Below are positions 1-5,885 of a stretch of 15,617 nt of DNA, piece after piece. Position 1 is the first letter of the stretch, and each line of letters opens with the position of its first letter. Below the pieces are notes generated by a model. That model was given only the letters and a program-made list of their open reading frames with translations. It did not search any database and had not been told where the DNA came from. The DNA is from JAIPEK01 sp041685935. Lineage in GTDB: Bacteria > Desulfobacterota > Desulfobacteria > Desulfobacterales > Desulfobacteraceae. The DNA is taken from positions 1 to 15,617 of the forward strand of contig JAWLES010000043.1 of the NCBI GenBank assembly GCA_041685935.1, read 5' to 3'. The position numbers were made by a program, and so were the translations under genes.

Positions 1-264
1 GTATCGTCTTTTCAGAATTTCCATCGGGGTTTCGCTCGCCTGGCCTGCCCCGTTTTCATTGCCTCTGCTCCGCTCGATCACAAAATAGATGATCACAGCC
101 ACAAGAACGATCAGTATCAGCCACATAAACATTCCCCCATACCCGTATGGTCCCATCATGTGATCCCACCTTCCCATCGGCCGGTCATACGGCCGGTGCG
201 TGCATCCTGTAAAAAGCAGCGCCAACGCCGCCGCTGTACCGAAATGGAACAGATTCGTTTTCAT
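1..264 (-). CDS. SHOCT-domain membrane protein, C-terminus cut by window edge
   Basis: An open frame runs on the minus strand from ATG at 264 to the window edge, giving 88 residues with no stop. A strong ribosome binding site (AAAGGAGGGG, about 272-281) precedes the ATG at normal spacing. The N-terminus is a hydrophobic signal ending in a lipobox-like LLFTGC (Cys21). A Met/Gly/Tyr/His-rich linker (MMGPYGYGG) and one transmembrane helix (about residues 46-64) follow, then a polar linker and ETPMEILKRRY. That last motif is the start of a SHOCT domain, a short C-terminal oligomerisation module. Such small proteins are common beside copper and silver resistance genes, and the gene lies directly downstream of a copB relic. 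Function unknown; a role in the envelope metal response is inference. The carboxyl end lies outside the window. Confidence 0.8.
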   Translation of the reverse strand, partial: MKTNLFHFGTAAALALLFTGCTHRPYDRPMGRWDHMMGPYGYGGMFMWLILIVLVAVIIYFVIERSRGNENGAGQASETPMEILKRRY

Positions 265-286
265 GGAATCGCCCCTCCTTTAGGTG

Positions 287-403
287 TTACATGTCAAGCC
301 GCCGCAGCAGCTGCGCATTGATCTCTACGATCACCGTGAAACCGGACATCAACACACCCCCCCCACCGCCACATCTGTTCCCGCGCCGATGGCGCAATGG
401 CCA
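287..403 (-). pseudogene. Relic of a CopB-type P1B ATPase 3' end, internally deleted and frameshifted
   Basis: Read on the minus strand, 287-355 encodes MSGFTVIVEINAQLLRRLDM and a stop. This matches the last residues of the intact ATPase at 13199 (MSASTIIVAINAQLLRRVDI), with roughly 83% base identity by eye. Positions 363-403 match a different part of that gene, the stretch encoding IGAGTDVAV (around 13459-13500). The 186 bases (62 codons) between these parts in the intact copy are missing; they include the NLWWAAGYN membrane helix. The joint lies at CCACCGCC, which occurs at both deletion endpoints in the intact copy. A run of eight C and extra bases near 393-401 also break the frame. Homology fades beyond about 403. 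No functional product is expected. Confidence 0.8.
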
Positions 404-474
404 GGATTTCCACTTTGACCTTGAATTCTTTACTGAATCATTTCCGTTTCATGGGACCCCATTGTTCTGTTCGG

Positions 475-489
475 ATGATACCTTATCAT
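475..489. promoter_or_regulatory. Short palindrome ATGATA-CCT-TATCAT
   Basis: Perfect 6-base inverted repeat with a 3-base spacer. It lies upstream of the minus-strand SHOCT gene, beyond the ATPase relic, in an AT-richer patch where an original promoter could be. It could be an operator for a dimeric regulator, but no family consensus was recognised. Confidence 0.25.
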
Positions 490-682
490 ACTGTCCCGTT
501 TCTTGAATGCATTTTATTAGCCCTTATTCTGACTTTTTAGTTGAAACTCGATCCACAAGTGATGATGTTTTAAATATAGTGTTTTTATGCGGAAGGAAAA
601 AGTTGTCGCCTGACTGACCATCAACTGAAGATAAGACGCAATTCCCTCCGCCGCCTCCGTTTTTGGCGCCCAGGCACCCGAT

Positions 683-709
683 GCTCAGTTCAGTGAGCAG
701 ACTTTTTTA
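683..709 (+). terminator. Hairpin followed by six T, possible rho-independent terminator
   Basis: TGCTCA (683-688) and TGAGCA (695-700) form a 6-base stem around a GTTCAG loop. Six T follow at 704-709 after GAC. The stem is short, and no gene immediately upstream on this strand needs it. The T run is itself half of a second palindrome (ACTTTTTT-ACG-AAAAAAGT, 702-720), so the site might work in either direction. Confidence 0.4.
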
Positions 710-826
710 CGAAAAAAGTATATACGGGGTGGAAGCACTCTGGATTCTTTTACCGTTCAAATAATGGTCGCATTCGGCACAGGAATTCTGTTTACAGCCT
801 GCCAACATAAATAATGAGGTAAGGCC

Positions 827-1615
827 ATGGAAACAATCTGTAATGATTTACAGGCGGAGCACGAGGAACTCGACAGCGTGCTCCAGGGGCTGAGTGCGGA
901 TCAATGGGAGATGAAAACCCCCTTTTTGAACTGGCGCATAAAAGATGAAATCAGGCACCTGGCCTTTTTTGACGACCGGGCCGCACTGACGGCAACGGAT
1001 CCGGAAGCTTTCGATCTTCACCTCGGGGAGGTGCTAAACGACTTCGAGGCATTTGAAAGAAACCTCGAAGAAGCGGGCCTGAACATGTCGCCAAAAGAAT
1101 TGATGCAGTGGTGGCGGCAGAATAGGATAATCATGCTGGATGTACTCGCCAGGTGCAGCAGAAAAAAACGCTTGCCATGGTACGGGCCCAGCATGAGTTC
1201 ACTTTCCCTTGCCACATCTCGTCTTATGGAAACCTGGGCCCACGGCCAGGATATTTTTGACACCTTGCGCATCAGGCGCACGCCAAAGGACCGACTGCGC
1301 CACATCGCTCACCTGGGCGTCAGAACCTTCGACTGGACCTATTCCAACCGTTGCCTGCAAGTACCCGAAGAACCGGTGCGCGTGGAAGTAACGGGCCCGT
1401 CCGGCGATATATGGGCTTGGGGGCCAGAAGGGGCAGAAAACCGGATCTGCGGACCTGCTGAAGACTTCTGCCTGGTTGTGGTCCAGTGCAGACACGTTGA
1501 TGATACTTCCCTTGAAATAACCGGCCGGATTGCCCGCGACTGGATGGAAAAGGCCCAGTGTTTTGCCGGGCCGCCCAGAAATGGACCGAGGCCTGGCGAA
1601 CGAGTTATCAAATAA
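827..1615 (+). CDS. DinB / maleylpyruvate-isomerase-like protein (TIGR03084-type)
   Basis: 262 residues, starting at ATG 827 behind a GAGGTAAG ribosome site. The N-terminal half (about 1-150) resembles the DinB-like helical bundle of mycothiol-dependent maleylpyruvate isomerases. WRIKDEIRHLAFFDD carries His44, and METWAHGQDIF carries Glu135 and His139, in positions typical of metal ligands in this fold. The C-terminal part (about 180-250, from VRVEVTGPSGDIWAW to the stretch ending in GRIARDW) resembles the small SCP2-like domain of the same family. Proteins like this are usually annotated TIGR03084 family metal-binding protein; the reaction is not known. Mycothiol is not expected in the proposed host group, so an isomerase role is doubtful. 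The gene reads in the same direction as the catabolic operon but lies before the operon promoter, so it may be a separate unit. Confidence 0.75.
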   Translation: METICNDLQAEHEELDSVLQGLSADQWEMKTPFLNWRIKDEIRHLAFFDDRAALTATDPEAFDLHLGEVLNDFEAFERNLEEAGLNMSPKELMQWWRQNRIIMLDVLARCSRKKRLPWYGPSMSSLSLATSRLMETWAHGQDIFDTLRIRRTPKDRLRHIAHLGVRTFDWTYSNRCLQVPEEPVRVEVTGPSGDIWAWGPEGAENRICGPAEDFCLVVVQCRHVDDTSLEITGRIARDWMEKAQCFAGPPRNGPRPGERVIK

Positions 1616-1628
1616 TTTATTGTTCTGT
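1530..1628 (+). repeat. 99-base direct repeat, left copy (abuts the N gap)
   Basis: Identical base for base to 1729-1827. It includes the last codons and stop of the DinB-like gene and ends exactly where the N run starts. This is the pattern of two contig ends that share an assembler overlap but were joined as a scaffold. Confidence 0.95.
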
Positions 1629-1728
1629 NNNNNNNNNNNNNNNNNNNNNNNNNNNNNNNNNNNNNNNNNNNNNNNNNNNNNNNNNNNNNNNNNNNNNNNN
1701 NNNNNNNNNNNNNNNNNNNNNNNNNNNN
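1629..1728. other. Assembly gap of exactly 100 N
   Basis: One hundred consecutive N, the conventional placeholder for a gap of unknown size. Because both flanks carry the same 99 bases, the real sequence may simply join 1628 to 1828 with nothing missing. In that case the DinB-like stop and the IclR start are about 114 bases apart instead of 313. Confidence 0.98.
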
Positions 1729-1827
1729 TTGCCCGCGACTGGATGGAAAAGGCCCAGTGTTTTGCCGGGCCGCCCAGAAATGGACCGAGGCCTGGCGAAC
1801 GAGTTATCAAATAATTTATTGTTCTGT
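1729..1827 (+). repeat. 99-base direct repeat, right copy (3' end of DinB-like gene duplicated)
   Basis: Exact copy of 1530-1628, starting right after the N run. It repeats the final 28 codons of the DinB-like gene and its stop. It should not be read as a second gene fragment unless long reads confirm a true duplication. Confidence 0.95.
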
Positions 1828-1855
1828 TTTTTGACAAAAAAATTTTCACCGTCGC

Positions 1856-1884
1856 TTGACAAATACTTTTTATTTTGATTATGT
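1856..1884 (+). promoter_or_regulatory. Candidate sigma-70 promoter of the IclR-led operon
   Basis: Consensus -35 TTGACA (1856-1861), a 17-base spacer and -10-like TTATGT (1879-1884), in a strongly AT-rich stretch. A second TTGACA at 1831-1836 has no good -10 partner. The promoter is 45 bases upstream of the chosen IclR start and is the only convincing one before the closely spaced plus-strand genes. Confidence 0.6.
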
Positions 1885-1894
1885 TTTATGTAAC

Positions 1895-1911
1895 ACAATA
1901 CAAGATATTGT
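1895..1911. promoter_or_regulatory. Candidate operator, inverted repeat ACAATA-N5-TATTGT
   Basis: Perfect 6-base inverted repeat with a 5-base spacer, with partial outer symmetry (TGT at 1889-1891 and ACA a little past the right arm). It begins about 10 bases after the -10 box and before the IclR start, the right place for autorepression by the IclR-type regulator. Binding is inference. Confidence 0.45.
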
Positions 1912-1928
1912 CACACATAGAGTTACAT

Positions 1929-2705
1929 ATGCCAAGTTCGAATAAAAAATATTACTATATCACTTCCCTGGAAAAAGGGTTCCGGGTTTTGGAACTCCTG
2001 GCTGAACACGGGGCGCTCCGCGTAGGGCAGATCGCCACTGCCCTGGGCTACAACCGGGCCGGCGCCCATCGCTTTGTATCCACCCTGAAGGATCTGGGCT
2101 ATGTTCAGCAGACACCTGAAGGCTTATATGAACTCACCTTCAAAATCCTGGAACTCAGCACCAAGCTGGCCAGCCGCTTTGAGATCCGCAAGAACGCATC
2201 CGTTTTTATGCGCCAGCTTTCCGACACCTTTCACGAAACAATCAATCTCGGTTTTTTGGATCGATCAGACATCGTCCATATAGACAAGATCGAAAGCTCG
2301 GAAATTCTGCGGCCCGATCCGGGGATTGGCAGCCGGGCCCCGGCGCATAAGACCGCCTTGGGCAAAGCCATCCTGGCGTTTCTCCCAACAGACAAGCTAA
2401 CAGCCTTCCTGGAACAAGCAGACTGGATTTCCCAGACGCCCAATGCCTGCCCTGACCCCGAGACCTTGCTGAGCCAAATACAAACCATTCGGGAAAAAGG
2501 GTATTCATTGGATAACGAAGAACTCTGCATGGGGCTTCGCTGTGTGGCCGTCCCCATTTTTGATCAGCACAACTATCCCCGCTATGCCATAAGTATCTCA
2601 GGACCCAGCATGCGCATGTCGTATGAGCGTATGAAACAGATGAGCCGGGAACTCATTCGTGTCGGAAAGGGCCTGTCTGAAAGATTGCAGCAGGTGGGTC
2701 AATAA
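1929..2705 (+). CDS. IclR-family transcriptional regulator
   Basis: 258 residues from ATG 1929. An upstream in-frame start at 1875 would overlap the -10 box and the operator, so it is not chosen. Residues about 8-70 are the winged helix-turn-helix (SLEKGFRVLELLAEHG, then IATALGYNRAGAHRFVSTL). Residues about 80-250 are the IclR effector domain, with typical APAHKTALGKAILAFLP, GYSLDNEE, CVAVPIFD and AISISGP. IclR proteins bind small metabolites and often control catabolic genes beside them. This gene is the first of the run and ends 26 bases before the PanB-like gene, so it is probably co-transcribed and self-regulated. Known ectoine clusters in proteobacteria usually use the MocR-type EnuR instead, so an IclR regulator is a departure. 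The inducer is not predictable. Confidence 0.92.
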   Translation: MPSSNKKYYYITSLEKGFRVLELLAEHGALRVGQIATALGYNRAGAHRFVSTLKDLGYVQQTPEGLYELTFKILELSTKLASRFEIRKNASVFMRQLSDTFHETINLGFLDRSDIVHIDKIESSEILRPDPGIGSRAPAHKTALGKAILAFLPTDKLTAFLEQADWISQTPNACPDPETLLSQIQTIREKGYSLDNEELCMGLRCVAVPIFDQHNYPRYAISISGPSMRMSYERMKQMSRELIRVGKGLSERLQQVGQ

Positions 2706-2731
2706 CAATCAAACGAGTAAGGAGTCTGCAT

Positions 2732-3583
2732 ATGAGCAAAAAGAAATTATCACGCATTGACTTGCAGAAAATGAAGACCGAAGGGAAACCGGTTGCATGG
2801 ATCACCGCCTATGACTTCCCCAATGCCCAATTTGCAGAGGCCGCAGGGACGGATATGATTCTGGTCGGGGATTCTCTGGGTATGTGCGTTTATGGATATT
2901 CCGGTACCGTTCCAGTGACCATGGAGCAGTGCATAGTCCACTGCGAGGCTGTGCGTCGCGGAGCGCCCAACACCTTTATCATCGGAGACATGCCTTTTTT
3001 GTCCTACCAGGTCAGCGTAAGCGAGGCTGTGTACAATGCGGGCCGCTTTCACAAAGAAGCAGGGGTGGATGCCATTAAGCTGGAGGGCGGCCATCGCGTA
3101 TGCGAACAGATCCGGGCCATAGCCGACGGTGGCATGCTGGTCATGGGGCACATAGGACTTACGCCCCAGAGCACCGGCCAACTGGGAGGATTCAAAGCCC
3201 AGGGCCGCACCGCAGATACAGCCAGGGAGGTTATTGAAGATGCCCGGGCCATTGAGAATGCAGGGGCTTTTGCATTGCTGGTGGAAGCGGTCCCACCTGA
3301 GGTGTGCAAAATCATCCGGGACACCTTACGCATTCCTGTTTACTCCATAGGTGCAGGAGTGGAAGCCGACGGGCAGCTCATGATCTGCAGCGATGTTTTG
3401 GGCCAGTTTCAAGCCTTTACCCCCAAATTTGTCAAAAAGTATGAAAACATTGCCGACAAAAGCACCAAGGCTTTTGAGACCTATTTTGCTGAGGTCAGGA
3501 ACAAATCCTTCCCTGCGGAGGAACATACTTACAAAATGGTAGACGGCGAGTTGGACAAGCTACAGCAACTCTTAAACAAATAG
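2732..3583 (+). CDS. panB: PanB-like 3-methyl-2-oxobutanoate hydroxymethyltransferase
   Basis: 283 residues, slightly longer than the usual 264-270, with AAGGAG ahead of ATG 2732. All PanB signatures are present: TAYD (26-29), VGDSLGM with metal ligand Asp47, GDMPF with Asp86, KLEGG with Lys116 and Glu118, MGHIGLTPQ (138-146), the catalytic-base Glu185 in VEAVP, and GAG..DGQ (207-215). The family joins the C1 unit of 5,10-methylene-tetrahydrofolate to 3-methyl-2-oxobutanoate to make ketopantoate for coenzyme A. Here no panC, panD or panE is adjacent, and the neighbours are catabolic enzymes and a transporter. The enzyme may therefore act on another 2-oxo acid or run in the cleavage direction, giving methylene-tetrahydrofolate. 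The family is certain; the physiological substrate is open. Confidence 0.9.
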   Translation: MSKKKLSRIDLQKMKTEGKPVAWITAYDFPNAQFAEAAGTDMILVGDSLGMCVYGYSGTVPVTMEQCIVHCEAVRRGAPNTFIIGDMPFLSYQVSVSEAVYNAGRFHKEAGVDAIKLEGGHRVCEQIRAIADGGMLVMGHIGLTPQSTGQLGGFKAQGRTADTAREVIEDARAIENAGAFALLVEAVPPEVCKIIRDTLRIPVYSIGAGVEADGQLMICSDVLGQFQAFTPKFVKKYENIADKSTKAFETYFAEVRNKSFPAEEHTYKMVDGELDKLQQLLNK

Positions 3584-3614
3584 GCTTTAATGCATACTTG
3601 GAAGGAGAATGGAC

Positions 3615-4565
3615 ATGAGCGAGACTCTCAAAACAATCCGCGACTTCATGGAGAAAATGGGCATCCCCGGCCGAGACGGCTATGATCTGGTGGACTCCCC
3701 AAAGTCATTTGCGGACGGGGCCCACTGGAGAATCGAAATTGCCGGTGTGGAACGGGCATCCACCATGGCGGCAATGATAGAAGAGGCCAAAAAGCGGAAT
3801 GTTACTGTACACCGGGTGGTGGCCACAGTAGGGGGCTCTACCTACTGCGATTTTGATGAACTCAAGGCCATATCCAAAATGGCCAGGGATGAACAAATCG
3901 AAGTGGTTATGGTCGTCGGGCACCGCAAGGCATGGGATCCGGGCTCCAAGGAGGCGGCCACCCACGAAGGGGTCATGCAGGGTATGCGCCTGCGGGGGTC
4001 AGACAATGTATCTTATCATATCGCAGACATGATGCGCAATATTGAGGCCGGAATCCGCGGTTTTCTTGTCTATGATGAAGGGGTCTTAAATATTGTGAAC
4101 AAAATGCGTGCAGAAGGGTTGATCCCTTCGGAGACCGTCTTTAAATACTCGGTCTTCGGCGGGCAGTGCAGTGCAGCCGGCGCCAAACTCGTTCAATCGT
4201 TGGGGGCCAACTCCATGAACCCGCTGTCCGATGTATCTCTGCCCATCCTTTCCTCCATTCGCAAAACAGTGGATATGCCCCTGGATGTATACGTGATCAT
4301 CGTCGATGCTTTTGGCGGCATGTACCGGGCCTATGAAGCGCCGGAAATCGCCAGGGTGGCCGCCCCTGTTTACTTTAAGATCGAGCCCGGAACCTCGGAG
4401 GCGGACATCTACAAACCCTGGGCTTTTGAATCTTTCCACCAGGAACTGATTCGGGAAAAAGTGAAAATGGCCCAGGTCATTCAAGAACTCATGACCAGAC
4501 ACGCTCCCCAGTTGAAGACCTCCGCCCGGGGCGCCAAAGACTTGGTCCTGCCCGTGGTCGACTAA
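3615..4565 (+). CDS. U32-peptidase-like TIM-barrel protein of unknown function
   Basis: 316 residues from ATG 3615. AAGGAG at 3602-3607 is well spaced for this start; the in-frame ATG at 3609 touches it and is less likely. The protein resembles a group usually annotated U32 family peptidase, with FADGAHWRIEIAGVERAST near the N-terminus, FLVYDEGVL mid-protein, KYSVFGGQCSAAGAKL, a SLGANSMNP strand-loop and YEAPEIARVAAPVYFKI near the C-terminus. The alternation fits a (beta/alpha)8 barrel. I do not see the Cys motif linked to RNA-modifying U32 members, and there is no signal peptide. Sitting between PanB and an amino-acid dehydrogenase, it is more likely a lyase, aldolase or isomerase-type enzyme in the pathway than a protease. 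That is inference; the reaction is unknown. Confidence 0.65.
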   Translation: MSETLKTIRDFMEKMGIPGRDGYDLVDSPKSFADGAHWRIEIAGVERASTMAAMIEEAKKRNVTVHRVVATVGGSTYCDFDELKAISKMARDEQIEVVMVVGHRKAWDPGSKEAATHEGVMQGMRLRGSDNVSYHIADMMRNIEAGIRGFLVYDEGVLNIVNKMRAEGLIPSETVFKYSVFGGQCSAAGAKLVQSLGANSMNPLSDVSLPILSSIRKTVDMPLDVYVIIVDAFGGMYRAYEAPEIARVAAPVYFKIEPGTSEADIYKPWAFESFHQELIREKVKMAQVIQELMTRHAPQLKTSARGAKDLVLPVVD

Positions 4566-4615
4566 CGGGTGAGCCAGGCCGGAACACACCGGAATTTTAA
4601 AAAAAAGGACAGATT

Positions 4616-5863
4616 ATGTCTTCTTCTAAAACCGTATTTGATGTGGCCATTGACACCCTGAATGAGGCAGGGCGCCTGGGAAAAATCAACCCTCGGGCTC
4701 TGCAGATACTGCAGGCTCCCAAGCGGATTAATGCCTTTCGCATACCCCTGAAACTGGATAATGGATCTTTTGAGGTCTTTCAGGCTTACCGGGTGCATTA
4801 TTGCGACGCCATGGGTCCTTTCCGTGACGGAACCCGCATCCGGCCGGAATTGACCTTGGAAGAGATTAAAGCCCTGGGGATTTTTATGACCATCAAGCAC
4901 TGCGTGGCGGATATTCCGGCCGGTGGGGCCAAGGGCGGAATCCAGGCCGACCTGAGAGACCTGACCGAACGGGACAAGGAGCGCCTGATCCGGGCGTTTG
5001 TGCGGAATCTGGAACCCAAGGGCCCATGGGTGGATGTCCCTGGTGCGGACATAGGTACCGGCGAACAGGTAATGTCGTGGATGCTGGATGAATATGAACA
5101 GATCACCGGCGCCCACTGCCCGGCAGCCATCAATGACAAGCCGGCCATTCTGGGCGGCTCTTTGGGCGGCGAGGCGGCCACGGGCCTCGGGGTGTTTCTG
5201 GTTTTGCAGGCTGCAGCCCGGGACATGGGCCTGGAACTCAATAACGCGGCAACTGCCGTGCAGGGTTTTGGCCAGGTCGGATCAGAACTGGCGTCTCTCC
5301 TCTATGAGACCGGATGCCGTGTGATTGCCGTCAGCGATGTCTATGGCGGGATCTTTGAGGAAAAAGGCCTGAACATCCCGGCCCTCAAAGATCATGTCCA
5401 AAAGACAGGCAGTGTGGCCGATTTTCCCGGAGCGACGACACTGAGCAACGACCAGGTCCTGGAGGCTGAAGTGGATATCCTGATCCCGGCTGCGGTACAC
5501 GATGTGATTCATGCCGATAACGCCGCGAACATCAAAGCCAGGCTCATCGTGGAAGGGGCCAACGGACCGGTAACCACTGAGGCGGACCGCATCCTGATGG
5601 ACAAACAAATTACTGTGATCCCGGATGTGGTGGCCAACAGCGGCGGCGCAACGGTTTGCCATTTTGAACGCTCCCAGGGGCTTTCCGATGAATACTGGGA
5701 TCTGGACCGGGTCAACAACACCCTGCGCAAGCGGATTCTCGCCGCCTATACGCAGTCCAGAGACCGGGCCCGGGAAGTCAACACCCAATCCATCCGTTTC
5801 GGGGCATGGATTCATGCTTTGAAAAAGCTGGAAAAAGCCATGGCGCTTCGGGGATGGATATAA
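4616..5863 (+). CDS. Glu/Leu/Phe/Val-type amino-acid dehydrogenase with altered substrate pocket
   Basis: 415 residues, preceded by AAAAGGA. It has the two domains of hexameric glutamate dehydrogenases. The catalytic domain carries PAGGAKGGI (catalytic Lys106), an alpha-carboxylate Lys94 and VPGADIGT with catalytic Asp145. The Rossmann domain has GFGQVG (217-222) and VSDVYGG (Asp241). The family catalyses reversible NAD(P)-dependent oxidative deamination to a 2-oxo acid. The positions that read the glutamate side chain differ: the usual KGG of GPYKGG is GPFRDG (Arg70), and the Ser of VSYFE is Cys348 in VCHFE. I infer that glutamate is not the main substrate. The gene follows the U32-like gene by about 50 bases and precedes the ectoine-hydrolase-like gene by 22, so an amino acid from that pathway is the best guess. 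Confidence 0.85.
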   Translation: MSSSKTVFDVAIDTLNEAGRLGKINPRALQILQAPKRINAFRIPLKLDNGSFEVFQAYRVHYCDAMGPFRDGTRIRPELTLEEIKALGIFMTIKHCVADIPAGGAKGGIQADLRDLTERDKERLIRAFVRNLEPKGPWVDVPGADIGTGEQVMSWMLDEYEQITGAHCPAAINDKPAILGGSLGGEAATGLGVFLVLQAAARDMGLELNNAATAVQGFGQVGSELASLLYETGCRVIAVSDVYGGIFEEKGLNIPALKDHVQKTGSVADFPGATTLSNDQVLEAEVDILIPAAVHDVIHADNAANIKARLIVEGANGPVTTEADRILMDKQITVIPDVVANSGGATVCHFERSQGLSDEYWDLDRVNNTLRKRILAAYTQSRDRAREVNTQSIRFGAWIHALKKLEKAMALRGWI

Positions 5864-5885
5864 ACAAAAAATCAAGCGAGGGCGT

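Larger units (their letters stand above)
404..826. other. Intergenic region without a recognisable gene
   Basis: This 423-base stretch separates the ATPase relic from the DinB-like gene. It has no reading frame with a convincing start, ribosome site and protein character. A plus-strand frame at 291-506 overlaps the relic and is compositionally unlike protein. The stretch holds the palindrome at 475-489, a hairpin with T-run at 683-709 and an overlapping palindrome at 702-720. The promoter of the plus-strand gene at 827 should lie towards the right end, but I see no clear -35/-10 pair. Confidence 0.6.

Noticed and set aside
291..506. Plus-strand frame of 71 codons at the left end
   Set aside because: It is the complement of the copB relic plus intergenic DNA, is Pro/Ser/Arg-rich, and lacks a ribosome site.
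1729..1815. Apparent second fragment of the DinB-like gene after the gap
   Set aside because: The sequence is identical to 1530-1616 and abuts the N run, so it is better explained as an assembly overlap than as a real duplicate.
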